A DNA stretch of 64,000 nt from Pseudomonas farris (lineage in GTDB: Bacteria; Pseudomonadota; Gammaproteobacteria; Pseudomonadales; Pseudomonadaceae). A program made the position numbers and the translations under genes. A model generated the notes under the pieces. That model was not told the DNA's origin. It was given only the letters and a program-made list of their open reading frames with translations, and ran no database searches. Shown piece after piece: positions 33,304-41,618 of the stretch (position 1 is its first letter; each line of letters begins with the position of its first letter). Location of the stretch: the NCBI RefSeq assembly GCF_019145235.1, contig NZ_JAHSTV010000013.1:124001-188000 (forward strand). Reading direction: 5' to 3'.

Positions 33304-34971
33304 GTGAGCGCCAATATCACCCTGGCCGGCGAAAGCCAGATTGCCCTGAAGCAAAGCCAGAAAAAGCCGCTGATTATCAGCAAATTCATTTTCGCCAATG
33401 TACCCGGGCTGGACCCGGTGGCGCCGCTCGATCGCGCTGCCGGCAAGCCACCGGTGGAGCAGATCGTCCACGTCTACACCATCCCGGCGCAAAACGCCGG
33501 CTACGTGAATCCCAACCAGGTGGTGTACAGCGCCCAGCTGGGATCGGACATTGGCGATTGGGATTTCAACTGGGTCGGCCTCGAGGACGAAGAAGGCGTG
33601 CTGTTCGCGGTGTCCTCCGTGCCGTTGCAGCAGAAGCGCAAGAACATTCCGCCGCTGCAGATCGGCAACAACGTCACCCGCAACTTCCTGGTGGCATTCG
33701 ACGGCGCCCTGGAGCTGACCGGTGTCACCATCGACGCCAGCACCTGGCAGCATGACTTTACCGTGCGCCTGGCCGGCATTGATGAACGTGAGCGCCTGAG
33801 CAATCGCAACCTGTACGGCCGCGCCTGTTTTTTCGGCGGCTCGCTGACCTTTGAGAAGACCGCGACCGGCTTTCAGCTGCGACCGGGAACGGCCTACATC
33901 GAAGGCGTTCGGGTGGCCCTGGGCGAACCGTCACCGGTCATGGGCGTTATTCCCGTGGGCAAAATCTGGCTGGATGTCTGCCTGGAACGCCAGCTCAACG
34001 ATCGGGTGGCCAGCTGGAAAGTGGTGTATGGCGATCAGACGGACTACACCGACGCCGCCGGCGCTCGCCACTACTGCGTACCGATCGCCGACTTTATCTC
34101 GTCGACCACCATCACCGATCTGCGGACGGCTGAGCCTATTCCGGGTGCATTGATCCAGTACCTGGCCGCGCGCAACGGTGACTATGAACAGCTGCGCGCC
34201 CGGGCAACAACGAAAGAAGACGTGGATCTGGGTAACTTGCCCAACGCCAAGAGCGACGACCCAACGACCAACAGCAGCAACATTCTGGCCACCACCGCAG
34301 CACTGAACAAGCTGCAACAGCAGGTTGGAGATTCCATGACCGGCATGGTGTGCGGGTTCGCCATGAACACGGCCCCGTCCGGCTGGCTGAAGTGCAACGG
34401 CGCGGTGGTATCCCGTGCCACCTTCGCGAGTCTCTTTGCGCGTATCGGCACCGTGTTCGGAGCGGGTGATGGGGTGACCACTTTCGGCGTGCCCGATTTA
34501 CGAGGGCTGTTCCTTCGAGGTTGGGACGACAGTCGTGGAGTGGATGCCGCCCGGGTATTTGGTTCCTATCAGGAAATGCTGCTGCAATCTCATGCCCACT
34601 CCGCCACGGCCGCCGCAGTCGGCGATCACGTTCACTCCGCTTGGACGGACGCCCAGGGCAACCACGCTCATAGTGCGTGGACAGACGCGCAAGGTAATCA
34701 CCAGCACAGCATTTTCCGGGCTTTAAACAGCAACGTAGGTGGCGGTGGCCCCAACATCACCACAGCCAACGGTGCCAACGGCTATGCGTCCCCCACGGAC
34801 TGGGGCGGGTCCCACAGCCACAACGTCGGTATCGGCGCCGCCGGTAACCACGCGCACAACGTCGGCGTTGGCGGTGGGGGTAACCATACTCACGCCCTGA
34901 CAGTCACCGCCACAGGCGGTGCCGAAACCCGTCCGAAGAACGTGGCCCTTCTTTTCTGCATCAAGTATTGA
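33304..34971 (+). CDS. Tail fibre with tail-collar domain
   Basis: A 555-residue fibre with a GTG start behind GGAG. The N-terminal part (ITLAGESQIALKQSQKKPLIISKFIFANVPGLDP) attaches to the baseplate; a tail-collar domain (VCGFAMNTAPSGWLKCNGAVVSRATFASLF, DLRGLFLRGWDDSRG) follows. The C-terminus is His/Gly-rich and repetitive: HSAWTDAQGNH occurs twice in tandem, and HNVG-IGAAGNHAH/GVGGGGNHTH follows. Such His repeats bind metal and form trimeric tips. This is the host-recognition protein. Confidence 0.9.
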   Translation: MSANITLAGESQIALKQSQKKPLIISKFIFANVPGLDPVAPLDRAAGKPPVEQIVHVYTIPAQNAGYVNPNQVVYSAQLGSDIGDWDFNWVGLEDEEGVLFAVSSVPLQQKRKNIPPLQIGNNVTRNFLVAFDGALELTGVTIDASTWQHDFTVRLAGIDERERLSNRNLYGRACFFGGSLTFEKTATGFQLRPGTAYIEGVRVALGEPSPVMGVIPVGKIWLDVCLERQLNDRVASWKVVYGDQTDYTDAAGARHYCVPIADFISSTTITDLRTAEPIPGALIQYLAARNGDYEQLRARATTKEDVDLGNLPNAKSDDPTTNSSNILATTAALNKLQQQVGDSMTGMVCGFAMNTAPSGWLKCNGAVVSRATFASLFARIGTVFGAGDGVTTFGVPDLRGLFLRGWDDSRGVDAARVFGSYQEMLLQSHAHSATAAAVGDHVHSAWTDAQGNHAHSAWTDAQGNHQHSIFRALNSNVGGGGPNITTANGANGYASPTDWGGSHSHNVGIGAAGNHAHNVGVGGGGNHTHALTVTATGGAETRPKNVALLFCIKY

Positions 34972-34979
34972 GATCGATC

Positions 34980-35687
34980 ATGACTGACAAACTCGTCTAC
35001 CAGACGGACCACCTGGGCATTTTCATTGGTGCGGTCGAAGCTGACGAATCGCCTCTGGAGCCAGGTGTGTACCTCATTCCCGGTGGCTGTGTGGAAACCC
35101 CGCCACCGGCGATCCCTGAACACAAAGTTGCCTGGTGGAATGGCCAGGCCTGGCAACTGGTGGACTATTTCGGTGGTGTGGTCGTCTACAGCATCGACAC
35201 CGGTGAGCCGCGAACCCTGGAAGGATTTGATCCGCTCCCGGCCGGCTTCACTTTGAAAAAGCCGGGGCCGAACCAGATCTGGAAGGACGGCGAATGGGTC
35301 GACGATATCGACGCCGTGCTGGCCGCGCTGTATGACACCAAGCAGCAGGCGATCGGCGCCGCGTATAGCCAGTACGTCGCCGGTGGCTTCAGTTCGGATG
35401 CGCTGGGAGAGGTGCACCGTTACAGCAGCGCGATCGACGACCAGGTGGATTTAAACGGCCAACTGCTGGTGGGACTGGATGACGTCTATCCCTGCTATGA
35501 CGTTGACCAGGTGAAAGCCTTTCGACCGCATACCATCGCCCAGCTACAGAAAGTCAGTCAGGACCTGGTGCGCTTCAAACAGGCCGCCATGCAGCACGCC
35601 GACAGCCTCAGGCAGACCTTGGCCAAAGCCCTGGATGACAAGGATCTGAAGGCCATGAAAGCCATCACTTGGACGCCGCCGACATGA
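34980..35687 (+). CDS. Tail fibre assembly-like protein
   Basis: A 235-residue protein. The N-terminal half is rich in strands (QTDHLGIFIGAVEADESPLEPGVYLIPGG), and the C-terminal half is helical (AVLAALYDTKQQAIGAAYSQYV; LRQTLAKALDD). It resembles DUF4376-type tail fibre assembly proteins that chaperone the preceding fibre. The ATG at 34980 is 8 bases after the fibre stop, and its stop overlaps the next start (ATGA). Confidence 0.75.
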   Translation: MTDKLVYQTDHLGIFIGAVEADESPLEPGVYLIPGGCVETPPPAIPEHKVAWWNGQAWQLVDYFGGVVVYSIDTGEPRTLEGFDPLPAGFTLKKPGPNQIWKDGEWVDDIDAVLAALYDTKQQAIGAAYSQYVAGGFSSDALGEVHRYSSAIDDQVDLNGQLLVGLDDVYPCYDVDQVKAFRPHTIAQLQKVSQDLVRFKQAAMQHADSLRQTLAKALDDKDLKAMKAITWTPPT

Positions 35688-36607
35688 CCTGGGCGCCGGT
35701 GACCATGCGCTGGCCAGAACAAGCCACGCAATGGATGGGAGGCCTGACGGCCGCCAAGGATCTGGCCGGCGGCGAGTTGGTCAACACGGCCCAGCGCCTG
35801 GCCGGCCTTGAGGGTTTGGCCAGCACCAACCCGGGGCCGGTCGGTGACGCGGCCAAAGGCGCGATCGCCGCCGGCCGTGCGGCCTTGGCCGAGCAGTTGG
35901 GCCAGGCCCCGGCGTGCCTGGTGGTGACGCCGTTTCAAAGCGGCATCGGCCAGGGACGCGGGTATCAGCGCTTTTTGTCCGCGCCCAATGTGCTCGAGCA
36001 TCTGGCGAAGAAACTGGAGGACGTCACCGACACCGGGCGCCCGGGCGGGCCGCAATACGCGCTGTCGATTCTGTTCCTGGGCACGCGCCTGGAACAGCTG
36101 GCCAGCAGCCTGGCGCGGTTCAACGCCTTGCTGCCGATCCCCGACCTGGTGCGCACGGAGCGCCGCGCCCAGCACTTGGTGAAGCTGGAAACCGAAAAGT
36201 GGGAGATCCCCGGCGCCGGACCATTGCCACGCTGGCAAGCGCTACCCCTGGTGCGCTGCACGGTGGTCAAGGCTGCCAAGCAATCCATGGCCGGCCAACT
36301 GGCGGTGCTGGAGAGCTACGCGGCCGACAGCTCTCCGCTGGGCGATCTGGCCGCTTTGGCGACCCGCAAAGCCGCCCAGCAGCAGGGCCGGGACCAGCAA
36401 TTGGCTGACCTGAAAAACCTGCTGGCTGGGGGAAACCCTGATACCAGTATGCGGGCGCGCCTGATCGGCCCCGGCAACGTCAGCGAGTTGCGGCGCGAGC
36501 TGCTGGCCGGCGATGCCCCGGGGCACGAATGGGTGCTGTGCGCCGGCCTGATGCTGGTCGGCTCGAAAGAAGGGTTGAGTTTTGTGCAGGAGCTGGTCGG
36601 CCTATGA
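35684..36607 (+). CDS. Conserved hypothetical phage tail-region protein
   Basis: A 307-residue, Ala/Leu-rich and largely helical protein (MTWAPVTMRWPEQATQWMGGLTAAKDLAGGE...). No family is named with confidence. It sits between fibre assembly and baseplate-hub-like genes and overlaps both neighbours by 4 bp. That suggests a baseplate role or a chaperone. HP1-like phages carry an unnamed gene in this position. Confidence 0.7.
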   Translation: MTWAPVTMRWPEQATQWMGGLTAAKDLAGGELVNTAQRLAGLEGLASTNPGPVGDAAKGAIAAGRAALAEQLGQAPACLVVTPFQSGIGQGRGYQRFLSAPNVLEHLAKKLEDVTDTGRPGGPQYALSILFLGTRLEQLASSLARFNALLPIPDLVRTERRAQHLVKLETEKWEIPGAGPLPRWQALPLVRCTVVKAAKQSMAGQLAVLESYAADSSPLGDLAALATRKAAQQQGRDQQLADLKNLLAGGNPDTSMRARLIGPGNVSELRRELLAGDAPGHEWVLCAGLMLVGSKEGLSFVQELVGL

Positions 36608-37155
36608 CGCTGCTACTTGATGGCCACAAGGTCCAGGGCAAGAACCTCAAGGTGACCGCGAACCTGCGCATTGAAAGCGGCGACATGTCCGGCCAGACGA
36701 GCAACACCGACAAGGCCCACAAAGGGTTCAAGCCCAAGACGCTGACCGTCTCGTTGATGATTCCGTTTGTGGATAAGTCCCAGCTGGTCGATCTGATGCG
36801 CCTGGCCGAAGCCACCGCCGGCGGCGGCCAGTTGCACCTGTACCGCGTCGTCAACGACTCGGCCGAGGTCTTCGGCGTGCGCCAGGTGGAGTTTTCCGAC
36901 GGCATCAGCGCCCGCGAGGACGATTCGCTGCGTGCCTGGCTGGTCCAGTTCACGCTGAGCGAGCGCGAGTCGAACCCGGAAAAGGTCGAAGGCCGACGCG
37001 CCGGCAACAAGGTCAACGCCCAAGGCGCCCCGGGCAGTGCGGTCGGCGACGGTGGTGGCGCGACGGATGCAAGCAGCGACAACCCGGCGCTGAGCGGTTT
37101 TGAAAAGGTGCTGGGCCGCGTGGACAAGTGGCTGGGCGGGAGTGAACCGAAGTGA
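36604..37155 (+). CDS. Putative baseplate complex protein
   Basis: A 183-residue protein with a strand-rich N-terminal domain (MTLLLDGHKVQGKNLKVTANLRIESGDMSGQ; KTLTVSLMIPF) and a Gly/Ala-rich linker (GDGGGATDASSDN) before a short C-terminal helix. The pattern fits small baseplate hub components that replace P2 gpU/gpX in this tail type. Assignment by position and composition. The start overlaps the previous stop; the stop overlaps the next GTG. Confidence 0.6.
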   Translation: MTLLLDGHKVQGKNLKVTANLRIESGDMSGQTSNTDKAHKGFKPKTLTVSLMIPFVDKSQLVDLMRLAEATAGGGQLHLYRVVNDSAEVFGVRQVEFSDGISAREDDSLRAWLVQFTLSERESNPEKVEGRRAGNKVNAQGAPGSAVGDGGGATDASSDNPALSGFEKVLGRVDKWLGGSEPK

Positions 37156-37856
37156 AGCTGCACAAGATTCTGGCAATCAATAGCGCGCCGATCGCCCTGG
37201 TGAAAGACGACGTTCGGCTGGACGCCACCAGCCCCGGGCGGGCGACATTCACCATCCAATCCGCGGTGCCGGTGAAAGGTCTGGTGACGCTGGATATCGG
37301 CTACAACGAAGGCACCTTGCAACGGCACTTCATTGGCTACGTCGAGCGCTGCACCGCCGCCAATGGCGTCGAGCAGGTGCTGTTCTGTCGCGAGCTGGCC
37401 GCCGTCCTGGCTAACCCGCTGCCGCTGAACCTGCGTCATGTTGATTTGCGCGCCGTGCTGGCCGAGGTTAGCGAACAGACCGGTTTGCGCTTTCGTGTCC
37501 CCGATCGGCCCTACGCCAGCGTCAAGGCGCCGTTCTTTTACAGCCTGGCCGCTGGTTACCAGGCGATGGACAGCCTGGCCCGGGTGTTCAACATTCCGGA
37601 CTTCACTTGGCACCAGCTGGGCAACGGCGAAGTGTTTGCCGGCAGCTGGGCCGACAGTTTCTTCGGCGCCCGTGCGCCACTCCAGATCCCCACGGAGCTG
37701 TTCGACGGCTACCAGGGCAACCAAAGCGCGATGGTCGCGGCCCTTCCCGGGTTGCGGCCAGGTGCAACGATCAACCACGGCGAGCGGATCACTAGTGTGG
37801 CCCTTGCCAATGACCAGATGGCCATCCGATGGAAGACGCAATCCGCCGCAGCGTAG
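37152..37856 (+). CDS. Putative baseplate hub protein (gpD-like position)
   Basis: A 234-residue protein with a GTG start. FVIQSAV-like and TIQSAVPVKGLVTLDIGYN/GTLQRHFIGYVERC are the beta-rich pattern of hub proteins that resemble gpD/gp27. It is followed, with a 28 bp overlap, by the spike-like gene. The product would connect tube and spike. The family is inferred from structure-like pattern and order, not from a strong motif. Confidence 0.6.
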   Translation: MKLHKILAINSAPIALVKDDVRLDATSPGRATFTIQSAVPVKGLVTLDIGYNEGTLQRHFIGYVERCTAANGVEQVLFCRELAAVLANPLPLNLRHVDLRAVLAEVSEQTGLRFRVPDRPYASVKAPFFYSLAAGYQAMDSLARVFNIPDFTWHQLGNGEVFAGSWADSFFGARAPLQIPTELFDGYQGNQSAMVAALPGLRPGATINHGERITSVALANDQMAIRWKTQSAAA

Positions 37857-38800
37857 AGCGGCAATTCCCTGAACTCACCGGTGGTTACCACCTACCGCGC
37901 TTTGCCCGGGTTGTGGCCGTGGCCGATGCCCCAGCCGGCGCGGGGATCTGCGACGACTTCCGGCCGCGCTATGCCGTGGACATCGAAGTTCTCGGCCCGG
38001 ACGGTGAACCCGATCCGCAGCTGCCCCAGCTCGCCGGCGTGCCGTTGCCGCTGCCCACCGGTGGCGAGGAAATGGGCCTATATGCCTTTCCGGAGGAGGG
38101 CACCCAAGTGGTGGTGTGCTTCGCCTATGGCCTGCCGAGTAAGCCCTATATCCAGACGATCCTGCCCCACGGCCTGAGCATGCCTAAGGTGCCGAAAGGC
38201 GATCAGGTGTGGCAGCACAGCGAGGCCGCCCAGCAGCGCGTCGATGCCGATGGCAACTGGTTGCGCCAGACCGATGGCAAGATCCAGGACAAGGCGATCG
38301 AGCGCGAAGTAGAAGCCCTGGACAACCGCGAGCAGTTCCAGAGCCACACGCAGACGATCGACGACCATTCGACCGAGTCAGTGGGTGGCATCAAGAAGAT
38401 CGAAGCCCTGGGAGCCATGAAACTATTGTCGGGCGGATCCGCGAGCCTGGCGGCCGTGGACGATCTGCACCAGGCGACCGGTCGCGACTTGAACCTGGTG
38501 GTGGGGCAGAAGCACAACGCCACGGTAGGCGGCGACATGCAGGAGAAAATCCAGGGCTTGCGCAAAAGCGTGGCCGGGATCAGCCAGCGGATGCAGGCGC
38601 CAAAGAACTGGATCGGGTCCGAGGACACTAATCTATTTCAAGTGATGTGTGATCTGCTTGAACTGATTGAGCAAATGAACATACAGATTGCTGGTCATGT
38701 ACATGCTTCTAGTCCACCACCTGCCAACGCGGAAGTATTTACCTCCGCATCAGCTAACGCCAAAAAATTAGCAATCACAGTGAAAAAAATTACGCTGTGA
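37829..38800 (+). CDS. Baseplate spike-like protein (gpV/gp5-like)
   Basis: A 323-residue protein. The N-terminal half has an OB-like segment (EVLGPDGEPDPQLPQLAGVPLPLPTGGEEMGLYAFPEEGTQVVVCFAYG), as in P2 gpV and VgrG/gp5. A beta-helix-like stretch with repeated residues (DNREQFQSHTQTIDDHSTESVGG) follows. The C-terminal ~60 residues are encoded by distinctly more AT-rich DNA (from about 38630), so the end was probably exchanged together with the cargo. This gene is the last of the structural operon. Confidence 0.72.
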   Translation: MEDAIRRSVERQFPELTGGYHLPRFARVVAVADAPAGAGICDDFRPRYAVDIEVLGPDGEPDPQLPQLAGVPLPLPTGGEEMGLYAFPEEGTQVVVCFAYGLPSKPYIQTILPHGLSMPKVPKGDQVWQHSEAAQQRVDADGNWLRQTDGKIQDKAIEREVEALDNREQFQSHTQTIDDHSTESVGGIKKIEALGAMKLLSGGSASLAAVDDLHQATGRDLNLVVGQKHNATVGGDMQEKIQGLRKSVAGISQRMQAPKNWIGSEDTNLFQVMCDLLELIEQMNIQIAGHVHASSPPPANAEVFTSASANAKKLAITVKKITL

Positions 38801-38821
38801 TTGTCCGATGATAGGCAGCTT

Positions 38822-40198
38822 TTAGGTGATTTTCTTTTCGGCAGATCTAACCACCATTTCTATAGGATTAGAAAATGGTATTTCGCTAGCTGTGCTCGGG
38901 TTTGAACTTCTGAATAGACTGTCGAGGGCAAGTTTTCGATCCATGTCGGCGTTTAACTTGTTTTCGCTTAGCAGAGCTAAATAAGTTTTTGTAAATACTA
39001 TTCTCTCGGCTGCATCGTTCATGTAGTGTGCGCTAGAATTGAATTGGTTAAGGCATATTCTAATTAGAAGCCCCATTAGAGTAAGCAGAAGGAACGCGCC
39101 TGAAATATCTGCAATTATTGTAGCGTTACTCGGAGTTAATCTGCTCTGAACAGACTTGATGTTGGATTCGATTGCGTTGTCACTAGGCTCCTTTTTGTTT
39201 GTTGGTGTGGCAGTGGCTGTGGGTGATGGGGAGGAGGCGGATGTTTCCGTCTTGTTGTCAGTGTGCAGGAGTTTAGCTAAGCCCGTCGCGCCGCCAGCAC
39301 TATAATAACTAATTAGCCCGAAAAAAGTTAATAGCATAGATGCGAGGACCGCGACCAACCATAGGTTCTTGGCAATTCTATGGCTTTTCTTTCTTTCCCC
39401 CCAATACTCCACAGAGGCTTTGAAATCTGCTGTGTCATGAAAGGCTGATTTGGCTGCAATCACATCATTCTTTGCGTCAGTGAAAGTACTTTTAGCATCA
39501 TTTTTAAGAGCTTTCGCTTGGTCTCTGTAAAATTTCAGGCGCTTTTCGAACTGTCTTTTCTGCAAGGCTGCTCGGGCTTCATATTCGATTTCAACGGTGC
39601 TTAGCATATCCTTTGTTTTTGATACTTCGTCTTGCAAGTTTTGATTTGCATCGTTCACTGTGGCTTCAAAGAAAGATATTTGTGATCTTATGCTGTCTTC
39701 TTCTGATCTTATAATCAGATCGCTCACGTCCTCTCTTGAAAACACTATATGAGATGCAAGGTCTTTGGCGTAAATTTGGGTTGCATCACTCATGGATGCT
39801 TTTATGTTGCCATACTTCTGCAATAATAAATTGTGTTGTGGGAGTAGGTACAGTAAGGCGAAGTATGCGACTTTTTCTCCGTGCTGATTTTTAATTGCAC
39901 TAACTAATTTTGCTTTGGAAGAGTTCCGGTCAAAGTAAGGCGAGCTTTTTGTGCCTAGCTCAGTAACGCTAGTTCCTTCAGAGTTTTTGATAATATTTGT
40001 GACGCGATTAATCGGTTCGAGAAAAACAAATCTGAACAGCTCCCCTGGGCCATGACCGAGAGAGTTGTCAGTCAGCCATGCCCAAAAAGATTTTTCTTCG
40101 TCTAGCCAGGCTTCCAAACCTTTAAGCTCTCTAAATTCTACAGTTTTTTCACCTAACCTGAGGGAGTAAAAGCTTTCTTCGTCATCTATATTTGACAC
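38822..40198 (-). CDS. Coiled-coil, two-helix membrane protein, DUF6161-like; candidate cargo/defence gene
   Basis: A 458-residue protein of unknown function. The N-terminal part (about 1-160) is globular (FRELKGLEAWLDEEKSFWAWLTD). A long coiled coil follows (about 165-260), then a membrane helix (about 278-300), a 60-residue low-complexity loop rich in Ser/Thr/Pro/Lys (SSPSPTATATPTNKKEPSD), a second helix (about 361-383) and a cytoplasmic-looking helical tail. The pattern resembles proteins labelled DUF6161. The DNA is AT-rich, unlike the flanking structural genes, and the gene is opposite to them, which marks a moron. Membrane-anchored coiled-coil proteins are common among abortive infection or superinfection exclusion factors. 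That role is a guess. Confidence 0.75.
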   Translation of the reverse strand: MSNIDDEESFYSLRLGEKTVEFRELKGLEAWLDEEKSFWAWLTDNSLGHGPGELFRFVFLEPINRVTNIIKNSEGTSVTELGTKSSPYFDRNSSKAKLVSAIKNQHGEKVAYFALLYLLPQHNLLLQKYGNIKASMSDATQIYAKDLASHIVFSREDVSDLIIRSEEDSIRSQISFFEATVNDANQNLQDEVSKTKDMLSTVEIEYEARAALQKRQFEKRLKFYRDQAKALKNDAKSTFTDAKNDVIAAKSAFHDTADFKASVEYWGERKKSHRIAKNLWLVAVLASMLLTFFGLISYYSAGGATGLAKLLHTDNKTETSASSPSPTATATPTNKKEPSDNAIESNIKSVQSRLTPSNATIIADISGAFLLLTLMGLLIRICLNQFNSSAHYMNDAAERIVFTKTYLALLSENKLNADMDRKLALDSLFRSSNPSTASEIPFSNPIEMVVRSAEKKIT

Positions 40199-40332
40199 GT
40201 TTCATCCTTGGTTATTTTTGCTGTCGGTGTATTGATCTCTGTTGGTTCATGGATAGCAGAGACGGTCGCATCAGACTACCATCGGTTACAGTAAAAAAAA
40301 CCATAGGGGCAGACGTATTTCCTCTCTTGTAG

Positions 40333-40629
40333 TTACTCTAGGCGACACCACCAAGATTGCGCATAGGCGCAGCCATCAATGTATTCAATTCCGCTGAGGA
40401 CAAAGCCAGTCACGGCCATCCCTGCCAGCGTTGCGTCCAGCAGTTGTGGCAACGGGTCCGGGTCGAGGGGCAAACCCACCTGCACCCGGGCGATATTGGT
40501 ACTACGACCAAGATCAGAGCTGACTGCCGAGTTCACCATGACATTGCCTCTAATCGCTGGATACCGCCCCCGCGCCTTTGTATCAAGGGCAACGCCGCGT
40601 ATCCGCATAGGGGTAACGAGTACATGCAT
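40333..40629 (-). CDS. Small protein of an SOS-controlled cargo pair
   Basis: A 98-residue protein (MHVLVTPMRIRGVALDTKARGRYP...) with strands in the N-terminal half and a helix-strand end. GGGAG stands before the ATG at 40629. It is 16 bases downstream of the gene at 40646 and most likely in one operon with it, under the LexA box at 40929. The family is not recognised by name; similar pairs seem common in Pseudomonas prophages. The function is unknown. Confidence 0.7.
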   Translation of the reverse strand: MHVLVTPMRIRGVALDTKARGRYPAIRGNVMVNSAVSSDLGRSTNIARVQVGLPLDPDPLPQLLDATLAGMAVTGFVLSGIEYIDGCAYAQSWWCRLE

Positions 40630-40645
40630 CTGGATACTCCCTTGC

Positions 40646-40897
40646 TTATTCGCCGCTATCAAGGTCGAGCAGTGATTCCACTGCATAGGCCAAGGCGCCA
40701 TCAGCTTGCTCCAGGAGATCGCTGAGATCATTCCGATCAATCACCTGAGCGTTGTGCAGGGCGTGAGCCTGGCGAAGCAGGGCCTTATGGTGAGCCCCTG
40801 GGTGTTCGAACAAAGCAGTTTCGTCTTGCAGCATGACTTTCCACTGCGCGATTGCGCTGTTTCTGCCGATCGGCGTTTCAACGTGTTCCTCGTTCAT
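40646..40897 (-). CDS. Small acidic protein behind a LexA box
   Basis: An 83-residue acidic, helical protein (MNEEHVETPIGRNSAIAQWKVMLQDE...LLDLDSGE). The ATG at 40897 follows GAGGGG at 8 bases. A perfect LexA consensus lies 32-47 bases upstream, so it should be induced by DNA damage. Not a known SOS protein by sequence. Because the phage repressor lacks an autocleavage domain, this pair could link SOS to induction; that is speculation. Confidence 0.72.
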   Translation of the reverse strand: MNEEHVETPIGRNSAIAQWKVMLQDETALFEHPGAHHKALLRQAHALHNAQVIDRNDLSDLLEQADGALAYAVESLLDLDSGE

Positions 40898-40928
40898 CAC
40901 CCGACCCCTCATCAGCTTATTCAAATTA

Positions 40929-40944
40929 CTGTATGTATAAACAG
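40929..40944 (-). promoter_or_regulatory. LexA (SOS) box
   Basis: CTGTATGTATAAACAG matches the gammaproteobacterial LexA consensus CTGT-N8-ACAG exactly, with an AT-rich centre. It lies 32 bases upstream of the start at 40897, where it would cover the promoter of the two-gene cassette. Confidence 0.85.
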
Positions 40945-41618
40945 TATATCTCTGGTCGATGGTTGACCTATGCCTGTCCGATGAAATGCCGATCAGGGTG
41001 GCCAGTGCGCGGCGGCAACGAATAATCGCCAGCGAAGAAAAAAACATCTGAAAAAGCACTTATCCCCCTCCCGCCGACGGGCTTTGCGTCCCTTTTTTGT
41101 GCAAAGGCGGGGGTGGTGCAAATCAAGGCCGCGCCCAAGCCCGCTGAGGGGGCTGTGAGGCATTTTGCAATTTCACGGAGTGCAAGGTTTTGCAAAGAAG
41201 TGCAGCGGTTTTGCGCAGCGCCCAAAGCAAGCCAGGTCGGTGGGCGATCTCTAGAAGCCCCGATTTGCAAGGAAACGTCGTTTGAAAACAAGCGTCTTAT
41301 CGAGTTTTTGATTTCTCAATAGCTCGCACCAGGGGAGCTTTGGGCGTGTTTCAGGAAGGGTATCAACTTGCCTTAAAGCCCCAGCGCAGCGGGCTTTCAG
41401 GCCGTTCAGCGCATTTCATAGGTGACCAGCGGTGATATGGTAATTGGGACGACCGCAATCGCCCCATAGCTGCCCCCGGGTGAGGGGCAGTTATCGGCCA
41501 TTAGCAAACGGTCGATCCAGCGCCACCTCCGGGTAAAAGCAGACCTTAACCAGCCATGTTACTGATCCTTCGGTGCCATTGAGAGGCCGTAAGCGAGTGG
41601 CATTTTATTTTAGTTGAA
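40945..41618. other. 674 bp without convincing gene
   Basis: No open frame here shows protein-like composition; the longest (40968-41291, minus) is a low-quality Ala/Arg/Pro-rich read. The stretch 41160-41220 holds the word TTTTGCA/TTTTGCG several times (ATTTTGCAATTTC, GGTTTTGCAAAG, GGTTTTGCGC). The region may hold a non-coding RNA or promoter material; nothing firm can be said. The next gene downstream is the specificity subunit, read towards it. Confidence 0.4.

Noticed and set aside
40968..41291. 107-codon frame on the minus strand
   Set aside because: Composition (Arg, Pro, Cys mixed) is not protein-like, no ribosome-binding site, overlaps the LexA promoter side; probably non-coding.
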